DNA of 64,000 bases from Dipteronia dyeriana (GCA_032871835.1 CM065301.1:79330069-79394068); one strand, 5' to 3'. Positions 47,617-60,544 are shown, counted from the first letter of the stretch. The notes: generated from the letters alone by a model not told the origin. Numbers and translations: made by a program.

Positions 47617-47928
47617 GTTCTTTTTTATTTTTAAAACTATTTAAAATAAACAATATATTAAAATAAAGATTTTTATACCATATGTAATTTTGATGAAATT
47701 GGAAATATGTTATATACGGAGGGATAGTATCAGAAGAAAAGATTTTAGATTGCATTTAATGCAATCCAGTAATTTGCAATTAAGTTAAAAGTCGTGATTT
47801 CTTACTTTTTATTTTAAGTTATTTTTTAGGATTAATAAGTTGTTTGACCACTTAAAAAAACAAACAAAACAAAGTAATAATTATGATTCATACCCATTAA
47901 GTTTTAAGTGGAAAAAATAAACGACTCC
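47210..47928. mobile_element. TTA-flanked TIR element, 719 bp (Harbinger-type?)
   Basis: Left end GGGATCGTTTGTTTTTTTA, right end reverse complement GGAGTCGTTTATTTTTTCC. TTA flanks both sides (47207-47209 and 47929-47931). It has a long (TA)n in the middle and no coding sequence. Related copies are at 33956-34560, 34700-35289 and 36028-37259. Confidence 0.7.
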
Positions 47929-48084
47929 TTATGATATTTATGGTGATGCACCAACCGATATGGCATATTATTTGCTCCATTGATAAGAGTTAAATCTTTG
48001 TTTGTGCATTTTCAATGATGAGATCATAATGTTTTTTTTTCTTTTTGCATTTTTGAGCAATTTAAGTATAGGGTGCCTAAAAAT

Positions 48085-48247
48085 TGCAATCAAGAGATTT
48101 TGGGAAATTGTTTCATTGTAATTCATTCACCACAAATAGGATATATATACAATCCTCACAACATAATTACAGGAGGCTCGATAAGTAAAGTTGAAAACCA
48201 TATCAAACTTTTTCATATTCTCTATTAATTATATAATTTTCTCAACA
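48085..48247 (-). repeat. 3' LTR of the copia element
   Basis: On the minus strand it begins TGTTGAGAAAATTAT and ends GATTGCA. It matches 52771-52934 end to end, with about 18 differences by hand comparison. Confidence 0.88.
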
Positions 48248-48256
48248 CTCCCCCTC
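48248..48256 (-). other. Polypurine tract of the copia element
   Basis: The minus strand reads GAGGGGGAG directly before TGTTGAG of the 3' LTR, the expected plus-strand primer site for reverse transcription. Confidence 0.8.
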
Positions 48257-48299
48257 AAGTTGGTGCATAGATGTCACACATGCCCAACTTGCCAACAAA

Positions 48300-51200
48300 T
48301 TTTGAAAACAACTAATTTGATACTGCTTTGGTAAGAACATCGATCAGCTAGTTGATGCTCTGATCGAATTTTAGGCAGTTCTATAATCTTCGTTTCCAAT
48401 TTCTACTTGATAAAAAATCCGTCAACTTCCATGTGTTTTGTTCTGTCATATTGAACCGGGTTGTGAACAATATCACATGCTGCTTTGTTGTTACAATATA
48501 ATTGAATTTGTTGTTTTGACGGGTAACCTAAATCTTGCCAGAGATGTTTTAACCATAATACCTCACAAATCCCAATCCCATACCTCGATACTCAGCCTCC
48601 ACATTTGAAAGTGCAACAACATTCTGCTTCTTACTTCTCTATGCAACAAGATTACCTCCTACAAAGGTAAAATATCTAGAAGTGGATCTCCTGTCATCAA
48701 TTGATCTAGGCCAATCAACATCTGTATATACTTCAATACTGATGATCAACATTCTTGGAAAATAAATTCATTTTCTAGGAGCAGACTTCAAATACCTTCA
48801 AAATTCGTATCTCTGCACTCATATGTTGTTCTTCAGGATTATGCATAAATTTCCTAACAATGCTTAGAGCATATGGAAGGCCTGGTCTTGTATGAGCCTA
48901 ATATATCAATCTCCCTACAAGTCTCTGGTATCTCCTTTATCAGCAGGCATTTGATTGGAATCAATACATAACTTCAATCCCTCCTCAACTGGAGTATCTA
49001 TTGGTTGACATTCTGACGTGCCAGCTTCTTATGACAAATCTAATGCATACTTCCTCTGAGATATAAAAATTCCTTTATCGGGTTGGGATACCTAAATCCC
49101 AAGAAAATATTTCAGGGGACCAAGATCTTTCATTTCAAACTCTTTAGACAAGTAATCATGTAGTGTTTTTCTTTCTTCAGGATCATTCCCTGTAACTATC
49201 ATATCGTCAATATATACAATAAGTGCAATAATCTTATGTAGTTTTTTCAGAAACAGAATGTGATTTGAGTTGCCCTATATATAGTCAAACATTCGCATGG
49301 ACATCGTAAATCTTCCAAACCAAGCTTTGGAAGATTGTTTTAATCCATATAATGAATTCTTCAATATGCGCACCTTCCCTTGATGATTTCAAGGTATAAG
49401 GAATCCAAGTGGGAGATCCTATAGACTTCTTCTCCAAGTGGCCTTGCAGAAAGGCATTCTTCACATCGAACTGTTGTAATAGCCAGTCTAGATTCACATC
49501 CAAAGATAATAGAACACGAACAATGTTGATTTTATCTACAGGTGCAAAAGTCTTCATATATTCAATCTCATATGTTTAAGTGTATCTCTTCGCCACCAAT
49601 TGAGCTTTAAATCGTTTAATAGTACCATCTACTTTATACTTCACTGTATAAATCCAACGACACCCAACCGACTTTTTTCCTAATGAGAGATCTACGAGTT
49701 CCCATGTTTTGTTCTTCTGCAAGGACTTCATTTCTCCATTCATTGTTGCTTTCCATTTTATGTCCACTAAGGCTTCCTGCACACTATTAGGAATAGATAC
49801 AGTAGATAATTGATTTATAAATGACCTATTTGATTCATATAAATGATGATTGGTCACATAATTACTCATTGGGTACTTAGCCTTGTTAGTAACATCATGT
49901 AAATATGTGCGTTTAGGAATACCTAAATTTACTACTACAATGAAGATTTTATCTTCTTGGAGGATCAAGTACTGACTTAGGAGCATCCTCAACAAGCAAT
50001 TGATTAGGTGTGTTTGTTCGTGGCGAGAGGGGTTCAAAAGTTTAGACGAAGTCTGCTAGCTCAGGTGTCGGTTCAATTACATTTCCATCACCACTTTAAT
50101 CCAAGTCACTCACATTGCATTCCACACTTTCAGGTATTTCAACCTAATCCAAAATGTCATCATAGTCCAAAGTTTGAACTTCCTCCTGATGCTACTCCCC
50201 TTCAAGTTTAGACTCAGAAGAAAAATACATTTTATCTTCTTGAAAAACAGCATCCAGTGTAATATACATAGTTTTCGTGGGAGGATAATAATATCGATAG
50301 CCTTTTTATTGTGATGCATACCCTAAAAATACACAACGCAATGCTCGATGAGCTAACTTACTCTGTTGATGCTTATGAAGGTGAACAACAACCACACACC
50401 CAAAGACATGAGGTGTGCGATTAGGAACAGTTGGAGCATTGAATCTTTATGTAGAGCTTAAAATGGTGTCTGAAACTGAACAATGCGGGATGGAACACGA
50501 TTAATTAGATAGGCAGCCGAGGTAGAAGCTTCACCCTAATAAGGCGTAGGCATATGAGCATCGATTAGGGAAGCACAAATAACTTCAAATAAGTGTTGGT
50601 TCTTTCTTTCTGTTATCCTACTATGTTGAGGTGTATAAGAACACGTGGTTTAATGAACAATGCCATGTGTAGTCAAATAATGTTGGAAGTTAGCACTTTT
50701 GTATTCTCCACCATTATCACTATAGAGTACCTGAATTTATGCTTTGTACTGGGTCTTAATCATTGTATGAAAGTTTTGAAACAATAAATTTACCTATCCT
50801 TTGGATTTTATCAAGCATACCTAGGTTACCCTGGTACAATCATCAATAAAGCTGACAAACCAACGTGATCCATCCAAAGTAATAACTGGATATGGACCCC
50901 AAACATCAGAGCAGACAATCATAAAAGGAACCAAACTTTTATTCAAATTTGATGGATAAGAGACATGGTGACTCTTTGAAATTTCATAAACATCACAACG
51001 AAAAAAATTAAATATCCAATTTTGAAAATAAACTAGGAAGCAATCTCTTTAAATATCCAAAATAAGCATGCCCTAAACGTCAATGCCATAGCCATATTTC
51101 AAAATTTGTTACCTCCCTTTCAGAGCTATCCATTTTCAAGGCTTGGTGCAACCTATCTGAACTCTTTTACCCAAGTCCAAGTAATACAACTTCTCTCGCC

Positions 51201-52582
51201 TAACACCACAACCAATCGTTTGCCTCATTTGAATGTCCTTAAACATAAAAAAATTAGGCCAAAAAATTACTATACAATGTAATGCTAAGATTATCTGAGA
51301 AATCGATAATAAATTATAATATAGTGACGGGACAACTAAAATAGAGTCTAAATTTATATTATCTATGAGTGATACAACCCCCTCCCCCCCTCCCCCCAAC
51401 AACTGCAGTTGCGACACCATTCGTAGTGGAAACAAATTTTCAGGAAGATGGTTTTAAGTTTGAGACTTATCTAGATCAAATGTCATATAGTCGGTAGCTT
51501 CTGAATCAATTATCCATGTATTAATCAGAACAAATGCTGAAATATTTAAAACCTTACCATTACTATTACTTGATATTGCTACTAATGCAGATACGTTTTC
51601 AGTGACTTCTTCATGTATAGCTATCCTAGTTTCAGCAACTGTAGCAATAGAATTTCTCATGAACCCCCTTTTTCTGAAATCACTGCTAGGGTCCTACAAG
51701 TCTAGTTATCCCACCAGTTCATAGCAACGATTCTTGGTGTGACCAGTTTGATAATAATTAGTGCATTATATGACTTGTCAATACCATCGGTACAGGATCG
51801 ATCTAGCTGATTCTGTTGGGACCGGGATTGATTCTATTGTTTCAAATTATGACGATTCTGAGGCAGTAAAACATAAGTATCTGAGTTTTCTGGTTCCCCA
51901 TTCAAGGTGGTACGATGTAATGCCTCATGTCGAACCAAAGCACATCATTCTTCATAATATATGATTGGTTCTTTTCGTAGGATCTTTCCATAAACCTGTT
52001 CAAATTTATCATCTAATACAGTAAGGAATATGTGTACCCTTAGCCTTTCAATAGACTTTTTATATGCTTTAATACCATATGCATCCTTCATGACCACTTA
52101 ATCACGATTGTCTAATTCGTGAAAAATTTCAGTCAATTCCCCATAATACACAGAGAGTGATTTTCCACTTTGTTTGGCCTTTAAGGCCTTTTGATTTAGG
52201 GAAAATACCTATAATTCGTCACTTCCATCTTAGAAATCGTAGAAAAGCCTTTGATAGTGCACTCCAAATCTCATGGGTAGTAGATACGCGTAAATAACGC
52301 TTTATAATTTCAGGAGTCATAGACATACATCAACAACCACCTATTTACTTTTTGATTATCAGCATACCACTTTTCATACTCTTCATCAGACTTTGCATGT
52401 GGCTTGGTCTTGCCACGAATATAAGAGAGTTTCTGCCTCTCAACAATATGCATATCCACCAGTTGTGACCGAACGTCATAGTTTGATTAGTTAAGAGTGA
52501 TTCTGGGGTTTAAAACTCCTTCGGATTTAACAACAATAGGTACTGATTTCGACCCAGATGATTCAATGGTTTTTCTAGCCAT
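48300..52582 (-). pseudogene. Copia gag-pol polyprotein remnant
   Basis: Reading the minus strand from ATG at 52582 (MARKTIESSGSKS, stop after about 31 codons), the usual copia order can be traced. The protease region reads TWIIDSEATDYMTFD (near 51490-51540), where the active DSGA appears as DSEA, followed by LDSILVVPSLYYNLLSISQI. The integrase region lies around 50300-51100 but is heavily broken. Reverse transcriptase pieces are WELVDLSLGKKSVGCRWIYT and LDWLLQQFDVKNAFLQGHLE, with the catalytic box as YIDDMIVTG at about 49190-49214. RNase H shows NVVALSNVEAEYRG near 48575-48620. Order (integrase before reverse transcriptase) confirms Ty1/copia. Many stops and frameshifts rule out function. 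Confidence 0.9.
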
Positions 52583-52754
52583 GATGAGTATAAGGAGCAA
52601 GGGAGATGTGGTTACCAAGTCTGTGTGGCGGATCTTCAATGACAGTCTTTGGTAAGCGGTCTATGTAATGGGTTTTTAGTGGTAAGATTGTGGCTTAATG
52701 TTTTTTCAATAAAAAAATAGTTCAAAAAATTAGACCATGTTTGTAAGGAATTTC

Positions 52755-52767
52755 GGCTCTGATAGCA
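52755..52767 (-). other. Primer-binding site (tRNA-iMet type) of the copia element
   Basis: The minus strand reads TGCTATCAGAGCC just inside the 5' LTR. The usual initiator-Met complement is TGGTATCAGAGCC, so there is one mismatch. Confidence 0.85.
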
Positions 52768-52770
52768 ATT

Positions 52771-52934
52771 TGCAATCAAGAGATTTTGGGAAATTGTTTC
52801 ATTGTATTTCATTCACCACAAACAAGACATATATACAATCCTAACAATATAATTATAGGAGGCTTAATCTGGAAAGTAGAAAACCATATCAAAACTATTA
52901 CCTATTCTCTGTTAATTACATAATTTTCTCAACA
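52771..52934 (-). repeat. 5' LTR of the copia element
   Basis: Minus strand TGTTGAG...GATTGCA, followed inward by a short spacer and the primer-binding site. The next transposon begins 4 bases beyond its outer end. Confidence 0.88.
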
Positions 52935-52938
52935 CTAA

Positions 52939-54052
52939 GGGGGTGTATTGGTTCAAGATTTTATTAGACAATTTAGGGAAGCAAAAAGTCTAATGGTATT
53001 GGATTGAGACTTTTTAATAAGTTAGATAAGTCTGGTGGTATTCGATCAAGATTTTTAAGATTTTTTTTTTTAAATCCATATTGTTTTGTGGTATTGGATC
53101 TAGACTTTTAAGATTTTTTTTAAAGTCCATATTGTCTTGTGGTATTGGATCTAGACTTTCAAGAGACAACAAATTGTCTGGTGGTATTGGATTGAATCAA
53201 GATTTTTAGGATTTCATGACAAAATAGATTATCAGACTTTTTAGTGATATTTATAAATAACTTGGACTCAAAATTGTCTTGTCATCTCCCTCAAGACTTT
53301 CTAGACTTTTCTCTCTCACTCAAAATCATCTTCAGCTTCCTCAACCTCTACACGCCCATCAAATTTTCATCATAAATTTTCAATTTCCTCAACTTCCATA
53401 CCTCATCAGATCTTCCATACCCCATCAGATATTCAGCTTGGACGAGTTGTGGTCCACGGATGGGTAATTGGTGACCGGAGATTGGAGATAAAAGGGTGGA
53501 ATAGTACAACAATTTTACTTCATTTTTTTTTAACTTAAATTTTATAGAACAAATGTTGAATAATGATTCCTAATCATGACATCTTTATTATTGTTCATGC
53601 TCCTTTGATAGGTGTAAATAATGGTTTATTTATACATAAATTGTAATGACTAGTGTGGATAAATATATAACTGTTTTACTAATATATATATATAATGGTT
53701 CTCTAGTAAGGATGTCCTGAAATTATAAGTTAAGGGTGCTCAATCACAACGACACATTCATATTGGGTGTGTGTATTTGTTAATGTGTGGAGAAAATTGA
53801 ATACTACAATCAACTCTTGAAAATCTATATTTATAAAAGTCAAAAAAGTCTTGAAATAAAGTCAAGATAATCATAATAGTTTATAAATAAAGTCTAAAGA
53901 CTCTTTCAGAATTCTATAAGTCTAGTCCATATAATCATAATAATCCTAAAAGTATAATCCTAATTATCCTAATAATCATAATAGTTTTGCAAATCGATAA
54001 AATCCTTGTAACCAAAAATTATCCATTAAAATCTCAATCCAATACACCTCCC
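52939..54052. mobile_element. Long-TIR DNA element, GGGGGTGTATTGG terminus
   Basis: Left end GGGGGTGTATTGGTTCAAGA, right end reverse complement GGGAGGTGTATTGGATTGAG. The left arm has three to four internal repeats of GGTATTGGAT(C)TAGACTTT. Flanks are TAA and TTA. No coding sequence is recognisable; the 62-codon ORF at 53279 is not supported. The superfamily is undecided. Confidence 0.7.
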
Positions 54053-54055
54053 TTA

Positions 54056-54269
54056 TATGCCTAATGCTACCCCGAAAATGATTATTTCAGACGACAATAA
54101 AGAAACCTATTTCATGAATTCTCCCCAATTCATTTAAAACATATGCAATTACCACATATCGGAAAAGTTTTCTGAAAAAATAAAATAAATGTTGTTACAA
54201 ATAGAGATTACTATCATGACTTTCAAAATACATATAGCTAGGTACCAGTATTAAACGCTAAGGTGTGTT

Positions 54270-54302
<33 letters not shown>

Positions 54303-55326
54303 TGAACATCGAGGATACAATAAAATTTCATTAATTAAAAATGGATTTAGATCCTCTCTTTATCTCATCTTTTTCTTGGTCTTTTTAAAGCATATGATTG
54401 GTCGTTCATAAATTGATTGTGGAAACCAATCACATCTTAACCACATATTCATTGTAATGATTATGTGAGGTCAGAAAAAAATGAGATAAGGAGATAATCC
54501 AAATCCATTAAAAATTAAGATATACCTAGTCAAGAGGACATAACGAGACTTACCCCGTAAAAGGTCAAATTATAAAAGAAATATGAAATACAAATACAAT
54601 CAAGCACTAACTAATTAAGTTTAATCTTACGATTTTTCAAAAGATCAAATTTATCACTTATGAAATTTGGATCAATAACACCAACAATCTCTCTTCCAAT
54701 ATAGAGTTATAGACAATCATGAAATTGGTTAAAAATTTGTTTTTCATCTTGTTATGAAGTAATGTATTGATAAGCTTCATTGTTGATGGATCATCACATC
54801 ACATAATTACTATTTACTAATAAATCTAGAAGCAAAGAAATGATTTAAAAAATAGCTTAATGAGCATGCTTCAAAATTTCAACAAAAACAAAGCAATAAG
54901 AAATTCATTAAAACAATATTGTTAGTTAGTCAATTTAAAATTAGATTAACTAATAATTAGATTACTTTTAAGATTTCATAAACTTTAAAAATTATGATAA
55001 TCCTAAAATTTCAATACAAAATAAAATATTTTAAAAAATAATGTTAAAAAAAATAACCAAAATTTAGTAAATTTGGAGAATAGTAGAAGGAAAAAGGAAA
55101 AAAAAAATCAAGACTCGATTATACGTGAATTGAAAGCAACCTAAAACAAAGACACTATTAACAAAAAAAAAAGTTTGTTTTAATTTGTTTTTATTAAAAT
55201 CTGATTTTTATTAAGAGAGATAGGAATAATTTTGTATTTTTATTAAAATTGTTTTTTATTTTTTTTTATTACTATTTGTTAAACAATTTTACTTAAGTTT
55301 TTTTTTACCAATTTACATGTTTACCC
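54056..55326. other. Gene-free AT-rich stretch with (TA)n
   Basis: A (TA)n run lies near 54272-54301. No gene supported. Confidence 0.55.
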
Positions 55327-55335
55327 TTATGGATT

Positions 55336-56252
55336 GGGGTAATTTCACTAAAATCACAATTTGTTTGCAAAATATCACTTTTTTAAACGTCTTTTTTATC
55401 TTTATAATTTTAGTCATTTCTTTTTCTAAAACACATCACTTTAGTCATTTTGACCAAATTTCTAATGGTCAACTATGACTATACGTACAAAAGTATGATT
55501 TTGCCCTTGTTAGTACATAATACAAGCTAAAAAGGTCAAATTTACCCCTAAAGATTTTTTGTTATGACATTTTTATTTTCCAAAATTTCTTTAAAAATAC
55601 TTTTCATATTTGGATATTAAATAAAAATCAAATTAAGAACAAAACAAAAATACATTTTCTTAAAAAACCAAAAAAGATATGAAATGATTATAAAAAAGGA
55701 AGGATTTTTTTGTCAATATAATACTAATTAAAATATAAAAAAAATATTAATTAAAAAAAATAAAGAGACCGATTGGATCTCCACCATTGGATGTGGAGAT
55801 CCAACAATGGAGATTGAGAAGCAATCTTCATTGCTCGCGAGCGATGAAGATCGAGACTATGGATCTTCATTGACCTGCGATAGAGACCGTCGAAGGATCT
55901 CCATCAACATGAGATGAAGATCCCTTTCTGGATATCAGTCGCTAGTCTAGATCCAAAGATGGATCTTTACATTGATGGAGCTCCAAAGATGGATCTTCAC
56001 ATTGACGGAGCTCCATCTAATGATGGAGATCCATCTCTAGATCTCCGTTGTTGATGGCTATTTTTTTTATAGAAAAAAACATCAGTTTACATGCAAGTCA
56101 TCAAAATAGCCTTATTTCTGTTAAGTTTGACTAACGAAATGATTAAAGTTATGTATTTTGAATAAAATAGGAACTAAAATTCCTAATATGACAAAAACGT
56201 TTCAAAAGGTGATATTTTTCTAAAAAATCATGAACTTTAGTGAAATTATCCT
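55336..56252. mobile_element. Non-autonomous MULE with 9-bp target duplication
   Basis: Termini GGGGTAATTTCACTAAA and, in reverse complement, AGGATAATTTCACTAAA extend as inverted repeats for about 50 bp (AAATATCAC and AAACG also match). Flanks TTATGGATT (55327-55335) and TTATTGATT (56253-56261) form a 9-bp target duplication with one mismatch, typical of Mutator-like elements. The interior at 55785-56050 is less AT-rich, with repeated GGATCTTCA/TGGAGATCC motifs and a 30-bp tandem duplication. This could be acquired sequence, but I recognise no gene in it. Confidence 0.85.
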
Positions 56253-56295
56253 TTATTGATTTAACTGAATTCTTAACGGAATATGTATTTTAGGG

Positions 56296-56648
56296 TAGAG
56301 GTGTCTACGGTTCGGTTTCGATTATGAACCACAGGTTTCAGTTCCTTGGAAAGGTTTAACCGTAACCATAACCGGAGTTGGAAGGTTTGATTCGGTTACG
56401 TAACCGTCGGTTTGGTGATTACAGTTCGGTTTCAGTTATCGAAACCGAATGGTTCGGTTCGATAACGGCCCGGTTTTTTTTTTAATGAATTGTCACGTGT
56501 CAGTCTATTATTGGTTATATATATATATATTATGTTGAAACCGACAGTTATGGGGAAGGATAACCGTAACCGACGGTTTCAGTTACGGTTTTAGATGGAC
56601 GGTTTCAGTTCGATTTCGAACGGTTTAATCGAACCGTGGACACCTCTA
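56296..56648. mobile_element. hAT non-autonomous element, AACCG-rich
   Basis: Termini TAGAGGTGTCTACGGTTCGG and, in reverse complement, TAGAGGTGTCCACGGTTCG. Flanks TTTTAGGG (56288-56295) and TTTTGGGG (56649-56656) are an 8-bp target duplication with one mismatch. The interior is dominated by CGGTTT/AAACCG motifs and a short (TA)n. Confidence 0.88.
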
Positions 56649-56702
56649 TTTTGGGGTTTTTATTAAAGGTAAGGGAATAATGGAGAAAAATTCGATTTAC
56701 AG

Positions 56703-58226
56703 CACTACTCGAAAAATGAAGTTTTATGACACAAAATAAAACCATCATAACGTTATGACACTTTTTTAAAAACTATCATCTCGTTACGATGGTTTTTAAA
56801 ATCCATCGTAACATTATGATGGTTTTTAAAGCCCACCGTGATGTTATGACGCTTTAGGAAATAGAAACAACAACAAAAATGTTAAAGTTAGATGATGGAT
56901 TTTAACTGTCCTAGACAATTTTGTTTTTACACAGCAACAGCCACCGCCTCTCTCTTTCATCTTTTCCTATTCATGGACACAAGTAGTACCAGTAGGATTG
57001 AGATCGTCTCCGTCATGTTCTAGATCAACTAATTCACTTGCAAACGCGAGAATTAGAATCTGGCTCGCTCTTGGGTAGTGAAGTTCACGACAAAAGATTC
57101 CATATTTGAGAAGAGTTTTAGTCTTCCGTCGGAGAAAGGGACGCCTCGCTGTTGCTTCTGAAAGAATGTCAAAAATGTGTTCAAGTTCTACGCTAGTGGG
57201 TGCAGGTACTGTGTTCCGGGTTATTGGCGAAATCGTCGGTATCTCTTGGTCGATTCTTCGCTCTCCAATAAAGACCCGAACACCATTTTGGTAAATTTCT
57301 AAATTTTTTATTCAAGTTTTGGACTTTGTTTATTTCATTGTAGTTTAGCTTTATATCATGCTTGTTTAGCTGAGAATTTGAATATTGATTCGAACAAAAA
57401 TTAAATAAGAAGTGATTTGTATCGGCCTTTTGAGAACAAAGATTTAGTTTAGCATTATATCATGATTGTTTAGGTTCGATTGTGTGTGTTTGATTAAACC
57501 ATGATATCTGGATAGTGAATGTGTTGAATACATATTGTACACACAATGTATTTGATAAAATGCTTGAATGAGAAATTGTTTTTACTTGATGAAATCTTGG
57601 TTGTATTTTACTTTTATATTTTAATATTAATTATGAATGATATTAAAATCAACCTTAAAATTGTGTTTAATTATTATTGACATATAACTTTGGTTTTTTT
57701 ATTTATTTGAATCATGCAGATTGTCAACACTCAACTCAACACAAGCAACACACTAGGCTCGAAGATGAAATCAAATATGATTAGATAAATTTTGCATATG
57801 TAATTTGTTAGTTGCAAGTTGTAACATATTTTATCTTCTAATTATGATTTGTTTTTGTTTTTTCATAGTTATTCATTGTATATGAGAAAAAATCTGTTTA
57901 ATAAAATTTATATTAATTTTGTGATCATTTAGTTTTATTTATATTTTTTATATTTTATTCAAATTTAAAATTAAAAAATATTTCATAAAAATATATATAT
58001 AAATTGATTTTTTTTAATAAATGTTTTAAGATTTATGATGATTTTTTAAATGTATATATTTACGACGGATAAAAAATATCAAGAACTTATGATATTAAAA
58101 TCCGACATAATTAAAACCATTATAAAACCATTCTTGACGTTGAAATCCTTAACGGTTTTTTTACCCTCAAGAATACACGTTAATGACGGTTTTTAATCAT
58201 TAAGAAACTTCATTTTTCTAACAGTG
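56703..58226. mobile_element. CACTA (En/Spm-type) non-autonomous element, 1.5 kb
   Basis: Left end CACTACTCGAAAAATGAAG, right end reverse complement CACTGTTAGAAAAATGAAG. A perfect 3-bp target duplication CAG lies at 56700-56702 and 58227-58229. Subterminal regions hold multiple AACCATCATAACGTTATGAC/GATGGTTTTTAA-type repeats in both orientations, as expected for transposase binding. There is no transposase. The interior (about 56930-57780) is more GC-rich and has splice-like signals (G|GTAAATTT near 57290, TGCAG|A near 57720), which may reflect captured sequence or an old element gene. Confidence 0.9.
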
Positions 58227-58826
58227 CAGGGGAGATTTTGGCCAACGTTGAACCCAGAGAATAGTGCAAAGTTGCAAACAAATTGGAAAAATGATTATTT
58301 CCCTCTAAATTTAGACCAAAAATGAAACACCAGCCAGTAGCAGTAGACCACATATTTATGATCATCATTTTCTCAGCGGCAGGTAGAGAGAAGCAGTTGG
58401 TACGACAGATAAAGGCAGAGAAATGATTACATTGTGAGAGAAACAGCAATTCTGTTTCGTTTTCAAGGATTTTATGAGAATCAGTTGTGATATCATAACT
58501 CAGATATGATCATATCATATAATTTTGACCATCCAAGGACCATCCCTGTATCATTTTCTCATTTCCCTAAACAAATGTCATGTGACCTTATAACCATCTG
58601 ACCCATTCTCTCTTCTTGTCTATTTTCATTGTTGACCGACCTCAAAACTATTGAGTGGACTTATAACTGCATGGACCAAGTACCAACAAATACAAATGTA
58701 GTAAAAAAAATAAAAATAAAAAATAGCTCTACCTATGATTCTATGAAGAAACTACTAAAAAACTTGACGAATAATATAGAGAGAGCAATTTGATGTGTTT
58801 TTTGAAATTTTGATAATTAAAAAGGT

Positions 58827-58857
58827 TGATACTCTTACATATAATGTAAGAGTATCA
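58827..58857. repeat. Perfect 14-bp palindromic hairpin
   Basis: TGATACTCTTACAT (58827-58840), a 3-base loop, then the exact inverse ATGTAAGAGTATCA (58844-58857). Could be a tiny hairpin terminator-like or MITE relic; no gene is adjacent. Confidence 0.7.
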
Positions 58858-60544
58858 TATATAAAAATGGCATTTCTTGAAAGTATAAGAACAAAACGGT
58901 AATTCCCCCATAATATTAAGTTCTATTTGAAAAAAATTCTTTAAATAAATCTATTAAGAGTATAGTTTTAAATAATAGTGACAATAATATGGTATCATTT
59001 AAAAACAGTGTATACACCCTTTTTATAATTACATTGATCAAAAATTGAAAAAATCTTTATTTGATAAATAGGCCACACTTTAATATCAAAAATAGAACTT
59101 CTTTAATTCTATTGTATTGTATTTTAGTAAGCATATCATATCTATTATGTTATTTAATTAATTTTATTATTATTTTTAATTATCTCATCGTTCATTCTCT
59201 TCCATTGAGTGAAAGCTCTTTTTCTCTTCTTGGTTTTTATTTCACAAAAAAATCAGACTTCATTTTTCTTTCTTTTTCTATCCTCACGTCAAGTAGCTCC
59301 CTCAATTTTTTATTGGCTGTTTTTTATCCAAACAATCGGTCTGATTTGAGGTTTAATATAAAAATCTTTTTGTTTAAAAATAAAAATATTAAAATCTTTT
59401 TAGTAAAAGAAATATTAAAATCTTGAAAGTACTTGATTTTTTTTAGAAAGTAAAAGTGCAGTAATAACATATTTTAAGGGTAATTGACATTTTCATATTG
59501 TATTGCATATTAAAAATGGCAATGTGGTACGTGTATATATATTATCTTCTCGGTACGAATTGATTTTATCATTAATACCAGTCAATCTAAAAACCAGCCT
59601 ACAAACCAATCCTAATTTTTCATTACCATATTATTAATCATATCACCTCATGATTTTTTATGATGATTATAAATATTGAATTTTGAGTTAATTTTTTAGA
59701 TAATATAGTATTATTCGATATATGTTTTTAAAGATATTAACACACAAATACACAAGACAAGTACATTCTTAGTTTTAAAAGATCAAAGTTATCAACACAT
59801 AAAATCCTTTAAAAGATTTACAGTGAAAATAGCCTAATTAATCTGCAATGTCATGAATTTTATGAGATCTTTGACCGATAAAAACAAAATAATAATAATA
59901 ATAAAAAGGAGAATATTAGAGGGATCCTAGGGATGAGGTTAAAAGAAGGGATAATCTGACGGCGTCACTGTCCTCAATAAAGGAAGAACTCCCTTCCCAG
60001 TTCCCAGTAGCCACAGAGAGACCTGTAAAACGACGGCGTTTCAGTCGTTCCTTGTCGGTTTGTCGGTTCCTCTATTAGAAATCAGTTTGAGCCCAAATTT
60101 GTTGCCTACTTGCCTGTTGGTTGTTCAAAATATGAAAATCAAAGCCTCTGTACGATGGCTCACGCGTTTAAACTTTAAAGAGAGAACAGCTTAACAGGAG
60201 CAGCAAGGACTGCATGAATAAGCAAACACCTGTCCCTTGCCATTCTCATTTCTCTGCATGACTCACCCTCCACTCTCCGCTCATAATCAAAATCAAATTA
60301 TTTTATATAAAAAAAAATACTTTGATACTAACCGGTTAGTTTTTAAGATACTGACCCCTCCAATGGGGTGTAATCACGTTTTTTTTTAATTTTATTTTTT
60401 TATATTTATCTAATAAAATATATCACGTGACACCACCCTATTGATGGAATCAACATCTTATACCTAATTATTTTTCTTTATAAAATACCCATTTGCATTG
60501 CCAAAATCACCCCTCAAACCTTATCCTTTTTTTTTGTTTGAAAT

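Larger units (their letters stand above)
48085..52934 (-). mobile_element. Ty1/copia LTR retrotransposon, degenerate
   Basis: Two LTRs (48085-48247 and 52771-52934) enclose a minus-strand gag-pol remnant, a primer-binding site next to the right LTR and a polypurine tract next to the left LTR. LTRs are short (163-164 bp) and roughly nine in ten positions match by eye, so the insertion is moderately old. No clean 5-bp target duplication was found (CTAA occurs near both ends). The polyprotein has many stops and frameshifts. Confidence 0.93.

Noticed and set aside
57106..57294. 62-codon ORF inside the CACTA element as a captured gene
   Set aside because: No family recognised and the frame is short; kept only as a hint of acquired sequence.
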